NCBI GenBank assembly: GCA_019634835.1
Contig: JAHCAO010000001.1
Location: forward strand, 124,001 to 188,000
Origin: Gammaproteobacteria bacterium
GTDB lineage: Bacteria > Pseudomonadota > Gammaproteobacteria > DSM-16500
Direction: 5' to 3'
DNA length: 64,000 nucleotides
Shown: piece by piece, positions 36,255 through 43,746 of the stretch
Layout of the letters: the number at the start of each line of letters is the position of its first letter
How positions within the stretch are numbered: position 1 is the stretch's first letter
Notes under the pieces: model-generated
Database searches by the model: none
The model's input: only the letters and a program-made list of their open reading frames with translations
Told to the model about the DNA's origin: nothing
Made by a program: the position numbers and the translations under genes

Positions 36255-36572
36255 ATGGAAGATTCACCCCTGTGTAAGCGACTCAAAGAAGCCAGAAAAG
36301 CTGCCAAGCTTTCGCAAAAGCAGCTTGGTATCGCGGCTGGGATGGACGAATTTTCTGCAAGCGCAAGAATGAATCATTATGAAATTGGCAGACATGCGCC
36401 TGACTTCAATACTTTGAGGCGCATTGCGAAAGTCTTAAAAATACCGACAGCATATTTTTATGCTGAATCTGACGATCTAGCTGAAGTTATCAAACTATTT
36501 GACCGGTTGAAAAAAAATAACAAACCTAAGCTCATCAAGACACTTCGCCGTGGCCTAAAAAAATCTTCTTAA
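36255..36572 (+). CDS. XRE-family transcription regulator
   Basis: The 105-aa protein has a canonical helix-turn-helix: RLKEARKAAKLSQKQLGIAAG then SARMNHYEIGRHAPDF and LRRIAKVLKIP. It lies about 200 bp upstream of the methyltransferase and could be a controller protein for the R-M genes or a separate repressor for the membrane gene pair that is divergent to it. Confidence 0.87.
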   Translation: MEDSPLCKRLKEARKAAKLSQKQLGIAAGMDEFSASARMNHYEIGRHAPDFNTLRRIAKVLKIPTAYFYAESDDLAEVIKLFDRLKKNNKPKLIKTLRRGLKKSS

Positions 36573-36694
36573 TCAGTGATTGACAATAAGCTGGGCGAGT
36601 TTTAAATTGAGCTTTCATGTCCCAACTCTGCTTTTTATACAACCGCCCTTTCCCCCTCAACAATGTAATTTTACAAACTACAAAAATATTACGG

Positions 36695-36757
36695 TTGACA
36701 CTCATTGGGTCGTAAGACATAATTTTTTTGGTCTATAAATATTTTCGCTGACGAAAA
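36695..36757 (+). promoter_or_regulatory. Methyltransferase promoter and palindrome
   Basis: TTGACA (36695-36700), a 17-bp spacer and CATAAT (36718-36723) form a good sigma-70 promoter. TTTTCG-CTGA-CGAAAA at 36742-36757 is a perfect palindrome between the promoter and the start codon, overlapping the approach to the ribosome binding site. It may be the operator for the N-terminal DNA-binding domain of the methyltransferase itself, as known for M.SsoII and M.EcoRII type enzymes. Confidence 0.6.
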
Positions 36758-36769
36758 GGAATATATACC

Positions 36770-38152
36770 ATGCTAACCGTCAAAGACATAGCAGGCCAAC
36801 TAAAAACTTCCGAACAACACGTTCGAAACTTGATTCGTTCTAAAACTTTGGCTGGCACCAGAGTAGGAAGACAGTGGATCGTAAAGCCTTCCGATCTAAA
36901 TCGTTTCATTAAACAGTCTAATTTTCACCCTGCGCCTACTGATCATCCTCGTCAAAAATCGTCTATACCGACAATTAAAGCATTAAGTTTTTTTTCAGGC
37001 GCAATGGGACTGGACTTAGGACTAGAGAGAGTGGGTATAAACGTTATTCTAGCCTGCGAATTTGATAAAGCATGCCGCAAGACCATTGAAGCTAACCGTC
37101 CTGATTTAGCTCTTTTAGGTGACATATGGCAATATTCCGCAAATGACATTCGCAATGCAGCCGGTCTAAGCAAAAAAGATGATATTGAATTGGTTATTGG
37201 GGGCCCCCCCTGCCAAGCTTTTAGCACAGCAGGATCACGGCGTGGCTTTAATGATGAACGAGGCAACGTGTTACTCAGGTACATCTCCTTGATTTTGGAA
37301 TTGAGACCACGGTATGCAGTCATTGAAAATGTAAGAGGATTGCTGTCCGCTCCAATGTCACATCGACCACACGCCAAGCGCGATGAAAGCAAGCCTTTGC
37401 TCTCTGACGAACGTCCAGGAGGAGCGTTGCAGTACATCTTAAAAATGCTCAAAGATGGGGATTACGGAGTTTCATTCAACCTCTACAATGCAGCAAATTT
37501 TGGCTCACCTCAAGTACGTGAACGTGTAGTGATGATTTGTAATCGTGACGGACAAAAAGTTCCGTATCTAACTCCCACTCATTCGCAATCAAGTGAGTTT
37601 GGTCTTCCGCAATGGAGAACCTTTGCCAGCGCAATATCTGGCCTTGAAGACATAGATCATCACCACGTAAATTTCCCCGAAGAAAGGTTACGATATTATC
37701 GTCTTTTGAAGCCAGGCCAATATTGGAAAAATTTACCGCTCGACCTTCAAAAACAAGCATTAGGTAAAGCATACTACTCAGGTGGTGGAAAAACAGGTTT
37801 TCTTCGCCGGCTTGCTTGGGACAGACCATCACCAACTTTGGTGACCCATCCTGCAATGCCTGCCACTGACCTTGCACATCCCACAGAAAATAGGCCTTTA
37901 AGCATTGAAGAATATAAACGAATCCAGGAATTTCCAGATAATTGGATCGTATGCGGTTCTTTGAGCGATCAATATAAACAAATTGGGAATGCTGTGCCTG
38001 CTAGTCTTGGCGAGGCCATTGGTAAAGCAATACTGTCACACATGAAAGGAAAACAAGTCACTTTATTTGAAGGCTTTCCTTATTCCAGGTACAAAAACAC
38101 GGACGATCATTCTTGGGAAAAGACCTTAAAAAAGGCACCAGTTAAAAAGTAA
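36770..38152 (+). CDS. DNA (cytosine-5) methyltransferase with N-terminal HTH
   Basis: The 460-aa enzyme protects host DNA against the adjacent nuclease. Residues 1-55 are an excisionase-type helix-turn-helix (MLTVKDIAGQLKTSEQHVRN, then RVGRQWIVKPSDL). The catalytic part begins near residue 68 (LSFFSGAMGLDLGLE, motif I) with motif IV GGPPCQAFS (Cys nucleophile), motif VI ENVRGLL, and motif X IGNAVPASLGEAIG. Its neighbour, a SinI-like nuclease, suggests a GGWCC target. The HTH is likely used for autorepression. Confidence 0.92.
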   Translation: MLTVKDIAGQLKTSEQHVRNLIRSKTLAGTRVGRQWIVKPSDLNRFIKQSNFHPAPTDHPRQKSSIPTIKALSFFSGAMGLDLGLERVGINVILACEFDKACRKTIEANRPDLALLGDIWQYSANDIRNAAGLSKKDDIELVIGGPPCQAFSTAGSRRGFNDERGNVLLRYISLILELRPRYAVIENVRGLLSAPMSHRPHAKRDESKPLLSDERPGGALQYILKMLKDGDYGVSFNLYNAANFGSPQVRERVVMICNRDGQKVPYLTPTHSQSSEFGLPQWRTFASAISGLEDIDHHHVNFPEERLRYYRLLKPGQYWKNLPLDLQKQALGKAYYSGGGKTGFLRRLAWDRPSPTLVTHPAMPATDLAHPTENRPLSIEEYKRIQEFPDNWIVCGSLSDQYKQIGNAVPASLGEAIGKAILSHMKGKQVTLFEGFPYSRYKNTDDHSWEKTLKKAPVKK

Positions 38153-38157
38153 AGCAA

Positions 38158-38856
38158 TTAAATTTTATTACCATCTAAAATTTTCGCCTTTGTTAGATAG
38201 TCCTTAACAAAGTCCTTGAACCCCTCCTCTGAAAGGAGTGATCGAGTTTCTTCATCAGGGAAAATGTCCCAATTGGTGGCATTTTTTCGAGAAAAACTAC
38301 GAAACCATTTTGTTATAGTCGAGCCTTGACGAATGGCACTGCTTGAGCTGTTCTCTGTATTGTCCCTGTTCTTAACCTGCAAAAGAACCCAAGAACCATC
38401 GCTTTTCTTTTTAATCATATCGATTGCTTTGATAAAATTGCCAGAGCACCATACCCAACCATGATCCTCTAAAACTGAACCAATATATCTCTCCAGTAAG
38501 GCACCCACTATATTCTCTGCGGCCATTGATAACAAATGTTCTCGCTTTATTCTGTCCAAGTCCTGTTGCTTAAAATCAAAATAGACTTCCAAAATATAAC
38601 TGACCATATCGTCCGGAACTGTTTCTGGCGGCTTGGGGCCATCAACTTTTTGTCTTGCCTTAAAAAATTTATCCGCTAATTTAATATAAAAGTCCACTGA
38701 ATCTGGGCTCGGCACCTTTCCTCGAGCATGTGATAATCTTTCAGGAAATTGCTCAAGAAACTCCACTACCAAAAAGAAAGCTTTTTTGTCTTTTTCCGTA
38801 CTTCCAAATTTTTGAGCAGCAAGATCAGCAGCTTGTTGCGCCAATTCAATTTTCAT
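38158..38856 (-). CDS. SinI-family type II restriction endonuclease (predicted)
   Basis: The start is taken as the ATG at 38856; a TTG at 38886 is also open. The 232-aa protein matches what I recall of the SinI (GGWCC) family: AAENIVGALLERYI, WVWCSGNFIKAIDMI, and VLLQVKNRDNTENSSSSAIR, with D...QVK as the probable PD-(D/E)xK nuclease centre. It is convergent with the methyltransferase gene (5-bp gap). The identification rests on remembered motifs, so the cut site is an inference. Confidence 0.78.
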   Translation of the reverse strand: MKIELAQQAADLAAQKFGSTEKDKKAFFLVVEFLEQFPERLSHARGKVPSPDSVDFYIKLADKFFKARQKVDGPKPPETVPDDMVSYILEVYFDFKQQDLDRIKREHLLSMAAENIVGALLERYIGSVLEDHGWVWCSGNFIKAIDMIKKKSDGSWVLLQVKNRDNTENSSSSAIRQGSTITKWFRSFSRKNATNWDIFPDEETRSLLSEEGFKDFVKDYLTKAKILDGNKI

Positions 38857-38970
38857 AGTCCAATAACCCACCCTTAAGTAAGGCAAGTTTATCGACCACC
38901 AACTTACTGGTAAAGCAATTGTTTTTCAGTAAAATAAAAAACAACAAAACAACCGTGCATTGATCTCAAG

Positions 38971-39423
38971 ATGACCACTTCGGCGCCCCAAGCCCTAAAA
39001 AAGAAAGACCCACGAGCCCCTAAGACTACGCCGGAGCGATCTTACATAATGTCCCGCATACGAAGCCGTGGAAACAAATCAACTGAACTTGCAATGCTAT
39101 TTATTTTAAGGGAGCACAAAATCAAAGGCTGGCGCAGGCATCTTCCTCTGCAGGGCAATCCCGACTTTTGCTTTCCTAAAAATCGATTAGTGATCTTTGT
39201 TGATGGATGTTTTTGGCATGGATGTCCCAAGTGTTATCGCATGCCCAAAAAAAATGTTGCTTTTTGGACTGATAAGGTCAAACGAAATATTTTGAGAGAT
39301 AAGAAAAATAATCGCATGCTACGCAAAGATAATTGGACTGTGCTTCGTATATGGGAGCACTCTTTAAGCAACACCAAAATTATTGCCGATCGAGTAAAAA
39401 AGGCACTCATTAAAAGCCTTTAA
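38971..39423 (+). CDS. vsr: Very short patch repair endonuclease Vsr
   Basis: Vsr nicks T:G mismatches formed by deamination of 5-methylcytosine, so it limits mutation at sites of the adjacent methyltransferase. The 150-aa product has SYIMSRIRSRGNKSTE, GNPDFCFPKNRLVIFVDGCF (metal Asp in the VDGCFWHGC region), the zinc-type residues HGCPKC, and RIWEHSL near the end. It is divergent from the restriction gene. Confidence 0.93.
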   Translation: MTTSAPQALKKKDPRAPKTTPERSYIMSRIRSRGNKSTELAMLFILREHKIKGWRRHLPLQGNPDFCFPKNRLVIFVDGCFWHGCPKCYRMPKKNVAFWTDKVKRNILRDKKNNRMLRKDNWTVLRIWEHSLSNTKIIADRVKKALIKSL

Positions 39424-39489
39424 AATCATTTTATAGAAGGGGAATCCATTGGCAATATTAAGATACACTGTCATAGAGCAATTAATTTT

Positions 39490-39843
39490 CTATTGTTCTT
39501 TTTTACAACGAAGAGCAATAGGCACATGAAATTTTATTCGGCTAACTGTAGAATTGGTTTGCTTCAAATCAGCATCTGTCCCTAAACCTAGGCCAAAAAC
39601 TTTAACGCTAGCCTTCCCATCGATTCCGGCGGTATTTTCAGCCGTGACAGCAACATCAAATTCCATTTTTTGTAAGTATCTGCCTTCAACAGGATCGAAG
39701 TCTAAACCAAATTTAGTCGCAAATGCCGGGCCAATCACAGGACAAATACTTCTTCCGTTTTCGTTGCCCAAGGCTGCTCTTGTTTGCTCAACGGCCTCAA
39801 CAACATCCGATAAAACTTGGCGGATGAATTCTTTTAATTCCAT
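39490..39843 (-). CDS. Unknown small cytosolic protein, island right end
   Basis: The start at 39843 (MELKEFIRQVLSDVVEAVEQ) has GAGGG upstream; 20 more codons are open. The product of 117 aa begins with an amphipathic helix and continues with beta-strand-like sequence (LQKMEFDVAVTAEN, KASVKVFGLGLGTD). I do not recognise it. Same strand as the next two genes, 39.5-41.1 kb. Confidence 0.6.
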   Translation of the reverse strand: MELKEFIRQVLSDVVEAVEQTRAALGNENGRSICPVIGPAFATKFGLDFDPVEGRYLQKMEFDVAVTAENTAGIDGKASVKVFGLGLGTDADLKQTNSTVSRIKFHVPIALRCKKEQ

Positions 39844-39968
39844 TTGAGAACGCCCTCTTAATAAAAGAGGGCCAAATGTACGGCAACTCAACACTAGGAT
39901 CAATAAAATTTTATTTCATTTATTTATCGACAGATATACACCCGCGCAGAGAAGATTAAAAAGACCGC

Positions 39969-40013
39969 ATCTCCACTTTCCGTAAGTAAGTCCCTAGCTT
40001 GTGGAAAGCGGAG
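39969..40013 (-). terminator. Hairpin in front of the 39490-39843 gene
   Basis: TCTCCACTTTCC and GGAAAGCGGAGA pair at 11 of 12 positions around a 21-nt loop, between the 40020-40358 and 39490-39843 genes. It would act as a partial terminator or RNA-processing site in that minus-strand transcript. Confidence 0.5.
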
Positions 40014-40019
40014 ACTCCA

Positions 40020-40358
40020 TTACCTGCGAAATAGAAACTCTATTAATGGAATTAAAATAGATACGACAATAGACACAACTGTTAGGCCGTATGTAATATG
40101 CATGGCGGTCTTCGCTGATCGCGCTGACGATTCAGCAATATCTGCTTGTCTTTTGGCGCTTAAGGCTAGGTCTTTCAAAACATCAAACTCTGCTTGGCGT
40201 TTCCTTTCCTCTATCTGGGACTTTCGCCCATCCATTTTTATTTCTTGGAGAATTCGAGATTCCTCTTCTGCTATTTGCCGGGCAGAATGAGCCATCGGGC
40301 TGAACTTGGCCAGCCGCCTGTTTAAAATAAACCGCTGATCCGGACTTAGATTATCCAT
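40020..40358 (-). CDS. Tail-anchored coiled-coil protein, island right end
   Basis: The 112-aa product has a GGGAG site before its ATG. Residues 20-85 are highly charged and helical (EEESRILQEIKMDGRKSQIE), and residues 88-110 form one C-terminal membrane helix (YGLTVVSIVVSILIPLIEFL). The soluble part thus faces the cytosol. Function unknown. Middle gene of a minus-strand trio. Confidence 0.65.
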   Translation of the reverse strand: MDNLSPDQRFILNRRLAKFSPMAHSARQIAEEESRILQEIKMDGRKSQIEERKRQAEFDVLKDLALSAKRQADIAESSARSAKTAMHITYGLTVVSIVVSILIPLIEFLFRR

Positions 40359-40389
40359 TTATTCTCCCTTAAAAATAAAACATGGGTTG

Positions 40390-41088
40390 TTATAAGTCTG
40401 TCGCCTTAACAACCTCGCCAATTCTAGGCAACTTGAAGTCACCCCCAAACACGTCGCGCCCAACAGCAGCCACCTTAGTTCTCGCAATCTCATTCGTAGC
40501 TATAGCTTCTTGATAATTTAGTTCAATCGATTGCAGGATTGAATTACGAATCTGGGAATAGACCGCCAAAGCTTTACCATCGGCTTTAAGATACTTGTCA
40601 GGATCAACGTGCTCATTGAGCTGGTCAATCATGAATATACATTTTTGATAAATGGTCTCTGCATTTACTATTGCTTGAAGAGCTTCTGGATATAAAGTGG
40701 ACTGGGCGAATGCAGGATGAGCGAGCACTTTTTGAAGGTACTCCTCCTTTATTGTTACCACAATTGGATTAAATTCTATTCTTAACAAATTCAGCTTACT
40801 TGAATCGGCCTTTTTCCGCTCTTCAAGCGACTTCTCTATATTCACCAACTTCGAACGCTGCAAACACAACACCATGTAAATATAGCGCAGCATTTCCTTC
40901 GAAGTACTTGCAACATCGCGCTCCTTGGACTTTCCTTGAAAATGATACGTTATGCAATTGCCAATCCAATTAAGGACAACGCCTGAAACGATACCAAGAA
41001 AAAAACCTACTATTATTGGACTTAATGACCCATTTGCTGGGGCCGTGTGATAAATGCTGTACATTACATTTCCATGTACTTCAACCAT
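40390..41088 (-). CDS. Membrane-anchored unknown protein, island right end
   Basis: The 232-aa product has one N-terminal membrane helix (about residues 24-42, LSPIIVGFFLGIVSGVVLNW) followed by a soluble helical domain of about 180 residues with charged segments (KLVNIEKSLEERKKADSSK). GGTGGA is 5 bp upstream of the start. No family recognised. First gene of the three-gene minus-strand block; a second possible start at 41064 also has a fair site. Confidence 0.62.
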   Translation of the reverse strand: MVEVHGNVMYSIYHTAPANGSLSPIIVGFFLGIVSGVVLNWIGNCITYHFQGKSKERDVASTSKEMLRYIYMVLCLQRSKLVNIEKSLEERKKADSSKLNLLRIEFNPIVVTIKEEYLQKVLAHPAFAQSTLYPEALQAIVNAETIYQKCIFMIDQLNEHVDPDKYLKADGKALAVYSQIRNSILQSIELNYQEAIATNEIARTKVAAVGRDVFGGDFKLPRIGEVVKATDL

Positions 41089-41105
41089 CGTATTCCACCA
41101 TGGAT

Positions 41106-41125
41106 ATTACCGAAAATTTACCGAT
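41106..41125. repeat. Right-end TTACCG iterons
   Basis: attaccgaaaatttaccgat is identical to 30580-30599 at the left end. It holds two TTACCG units at 41107 and 41118, 11 bp apart. Lying about 75 bp inside the tRNA-borne attachment site, it fits an integrase arm site. Confidence 0.75.
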
Positions 41126-41174
41126 ATTGTTTTATTTTTAGCTATCCTTTTTGACAAGTATTTGATTTAATTAG

Positions 41175-41246
41175 CGCTCCCTACCAGGTTCGAACTGGTG
41201 TTACCGCCGTGAGAGGGCGATGTCCTAACCACTAGACGAAGGGAGC
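41175..41246 (-). tRNA. tRNA-Glu (CUC)
   Basis: A complete cloverleaf: acceptor GCTCCCT/AGGGAGC, T-arm ACCAG-TTCGAAC-CTGGT, and anticodon loop CTCTCAC with anticodon CTC at 41211-41213. CCA is not encoded. The 5' part (right of 41221) is chromosomal, and the 3' part (41175-41199) was supplied by the island, restoring a working gene after integration. Confidence 0.92.
41200..41221. repeat. attR core within tRNA-Glu
   Basis: This 22-bp segment spans the anticodon arm and variable region of tRNA-Glu and equals 30455-30476 in the same orientation. It marks the right crossover site of the island. Confidence 0.92.
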
Positions 41247-41291
41247 AAACTCAGTAAAACATTAGAAACATTTATTTAGGAACTCTGCCGA

Positions 41292-42176
41292 TTATTTATC
41301 TAAGCTCACCACAACAGGTCGCTCAGCAAGACTAGCTTCTCCCACATACAACTCCTCAGAACCCCATTCTGTCCATGAACCATCATAAAGCGCCTGTTGT
41401 GAATGGCTCATCAAATCAAGCGCAAAATTCAAAATGGCTGATGTTATCCCCGATCCACAAGTGGTGATAATAGGAGAACTTAAATCAACGCCAATGCCTG
41501 TTAGTTGCTTACGAATTTTCTCAATCGGTTTCCAGCGTCCATCTGATTCAAACATAGTAAAAAACGGAAAACAAAAACTGCCGGGGATATGTCCTGAACG
41601 CAACCCAATTTTAGGTTCCTGACCTCCTGCATATCGCACAGGATGACGCAAATCGACCACCTGTTCAGCAGGATGATGCAAATTTGTTTTCATTTGAACT
41701 AACGTGCGAATAAGCCAAGCCTGGAAGTTGACTGTATATGATTTTATTCCGACATTACGCACAGGCCCGCTTTCAATCTTACCACCATATTTTTCCCAAG
41801 CCTCATAACCACCGTCTAGAATATAAAGTTGATTAGGATGATGGCCAAATATCTTAAACATCCATAGCGCACGGCAACTAGTATGCAGCTTGCTATTATC
41901 ATAGAAAATGACTTTATGATCATTTGTGATTCCCTGCAAACCAATTCTTTCACTCACCACTTTCTCATTGCGTATTAACATATTCGGCAGTGATGTGTCA
42001 TGATCATGAAAGTCATTCAAATCAAGGAACCGAGCACCAGCAATATGATGAGCTAAGAATTCTTCTTTGGCACTACGATTTTCTGTAGGTAAATGCCAGC
42101 TCGCATCAAGAATAGTGATGTTTTTTTGGCTCTTACGAAACTTATCTAATTGTGCAGCATTAATTAACCAAGGCAT
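41292..42176 (-). CDS. sseA: 3-mercaptopyruvate/thiosulfate sulfurtransferase
   Basis: The 294-aa protein has two rhodanese domains. The active-site loop CGSGITSAI is in the second; CGSG(I/V)T is characteristic of SseA-type enzymes, which transfer sulfur from 3-mercaptopyruvate. First-domain features are LDASWHLP and HIAGARFLDL. Located next to the tRNA-Glu on the chromosome side; no coupled partner. Confidence 0.9.
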   Translation of the reverse strand: MPWLINAAQLDKFRKSQKNITILDASWHLPTENRSAKEEFLAHHIAGARFLDLNDFHDHDTSLPNMLIRNEKVVSERIGLQGITNDHKVIFYDNSKLHTSCRALWMFKIFGHHPNQLYILDGGYEAWEKYGGKIESGPVRNVGIKSYTVNFQAWLIRTLVQMKTNLHHPAEQVVDLRHPVRYAGGQEPKIGLRSGHIPGSFCFPFFTMFESDGRWKPIEKIRKQLTGIGVDLSSPIITTCGSGITSAILNFALDLMSHSQQALYDGSWTEWGSEELYVGEASLAERPVVVSLDK

Positions 42177-42261
42177 AGCACTCGACCATCAGAAAAGATA
42201 TTTTAGCATACCACCCTGCGCCCATACTCACAAAGGACATAGAGCCATTTTCAACAACACA

Positions 42262-43185
42262 TCACAGCCAATAGACAAATACAAATAAAAATAACCAAAC
42301 CACATCCACAAAATGCCAATACCAAGAAACCGCCTCGAAAGCAAAATGGTGCTCAGGCAAGAAATGCCCTTTGAGACAGCGTATCAGAATAACAGTCAGC
42401 ATAATCACTCCAATGCTAACATGCATTGCGTGCAAACCTGTTAGCGTGAAGAATGTTGTCCCATAAATACCACTCGCTAAAGTCAATTTTAATTCGGTAT
42501 AAGCCTTGATGTATTCATGTGCTTGAAAGCCTTCAAATATCGCTCCAAGGACAATAGTAAGGATGAGTCCAATAATAATTTGCTTTCTATTTCCTTTTTT
42601 AAATCCCCAATGCGCCCATGTTACAGTAACAGCACTGCTTAATAAGATTAATGTGTTAAGCGCGGGTATCCCCCACGTTTCAATCACACCTTCTGGCCCT
42701 TTAAACAACTGAGGATTGGGATTGGTAAGCAAAGGCCAGACCGCTTGGAAATTAGGCCATAAATAGTGATGCGTAGCACCGCCCTTATACAAGTGTAAAG
42801 CTTTGGTAAATTCAAATGGATCACCACCTAATTCAGGTATACCAAAAAGCCTAGTATAAAAAAGCGCTAAAAAAAATACTGCAAACAAAGCCACTTCAGA
42901 AACAATAAACCACAACATTCCCCATCGATAAGTTTTATCCATTTGCTTGCTGTGCAATCCATTCAAACTTTCACGAACCACACAACCAAACCATCCAAAC
43001 ATGGTAATGATGAGAACACCAATGCCTGCAGCCATTAAATAAGGGCCTATAGACGCATCATGCAGAGTTTGTACTAGTCCCAACACAGTAAAAAACAACC
43101 CTGTCGACCCTACAATGGGCCAATAAGAAGGATCTGCAATAAAATAATATTTAACCGGATTATATTTTTTTGTTGGAGTGTTCAT
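42262..43185 (-). CDS. ctaE: Cytochrome c oxidase subunit III
   Basis: The 307-aa protein has seven likely membrane helices. Features include YYFIADPSYWPIVGS near the start and the final FAFEAVSWYWHFVDVVWLFL, the hallmark of subunit III. It supports proton-pumping oxidase assembly in the inner membrane. It follows ctaG with a 3-bp gap. Confidence 0.94.
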   Translation of the reverse strand: MNTPTKKYNPVKYYFIADPSYWPIVGSTGLFFTVLGLVQTLHDASIGPYLMAAGIGVLIITMFGWFGCVVRESLNGLHSKQMDKTYRWGMLWFIVSEVALFAVFFLALFYTRLFGIPELGGDPFEFTKALHLYKGGATHHYLWPNFQAVWPLLTNPNPQLFKGPEGVIETWGIPALNTLILLSSAVTVTWAHWGFKKGNRKQIIIGLILTIVLGAIFEGFQAHEYIKAYTELKLTLASGIYGTTFFTLTGLHAMHVSIGVIMLTVILIRCLKGHFLPEHHFAFEAVSWYWHFVDVVWLFLFVFVYWL

Positions 43186-43188
43186 GAC

Positions 43189-43746
43189 TTATCCCTTCCT
43201 TGTTTCTTTAGGGGTGGTATCAAACAACGTATATGCCAGTGTAATCACATGAATTTCTTTAGGAATAGTATTATCTATACGAAATATCATAGGCATTTCT
43301 TTACTTTCTTTCGCATTTAACGTTTGCTGGGTAAAACAAAAACATTCTATTTTATGAAAATAACTCAGTGCCTCTGAGGGTGTCATGCTTGGTATTGCTT
43401 GTACACTCATGGTCTTGTCCGTCGTATTTTTAGCAGAAAAATAAATCTTATTATTTTCGCCCGGATGCACTTGAATACTTTTTGTGCGTGGATAAAACTC
43501 CCACGGCAACCCATTATGATTCACTGCGACAAATTGCACCGTGATGGTACGAGTCAAATCAGGTAGCTCTTTTGTCTCAGCACTGACTGCTGTTAATAAC
43601 CCGCTATTTGCAGCAGAGGTATTGATTCCTGTTTTTTTGCAAATGAGACTATACAAAGGCACCATAGCAAAACAAAACGTGAACATAATAACAGCAGCGA
43701 CACCACCGTAGATAAATACTTTATGGTGCAGCTTTTTATTCGACAT
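43189..43746 (-). CDS. ctaG: Cytochrome c oxidase copper assembly protein CtaG/Cox11
   Basis: CtaG delivers copper to the CuB site of subunit I. The start is taken at the ATG at 43746 (MSNKKLHHKVF), with an upstream ATG at 43770 also open. One N-terminal membrane helix (residues 10-30) is followed by the copper-binding CFCFTQQTL motif and PMIFRIDNTIP. It overlaps the ctaD stop codon by about 11 bp, consistent with coupled translation. Confidence 0.92.
   Translation of the reverse strand: MSNKKLHHKVFIYGGVAAVIMFTFCFAMVPLYSLICKKTGINTSAANSGLLTAVSAETKELPDLTRTITVQFVAVNHNGLPWEFYPRTKSIQVHPGENNKIYFSAKNTTDKTMSVQAIPSMTPSEALSYFHKIECFCFTQQTLNAKESKEMPMIFRIDNTIPKEIHVITLAYTLFDTTPKETRKG

Larger units (their letters stand above)
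30455..41221. mobile_element. Integrative island inserted in tRNA-Glu(CUC), about 10.8 kb
   Basis: The unit is bounded by the 22-bp direct repeat in attL and in the tRNA-Glu gene. It begins with a tyrosine integrase and carries an AlpA-like regulator and a primase-helicase, so it may excise and replicate in a P4-like way. Cargo is a SinI-like R-M system with Vsr, an XRE regulator, small membrane proteins, and three unknown genes. I see no structural phage, conjugation, or plasmid partition genes, so transfer would need a helper. Confidence 0.9.
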
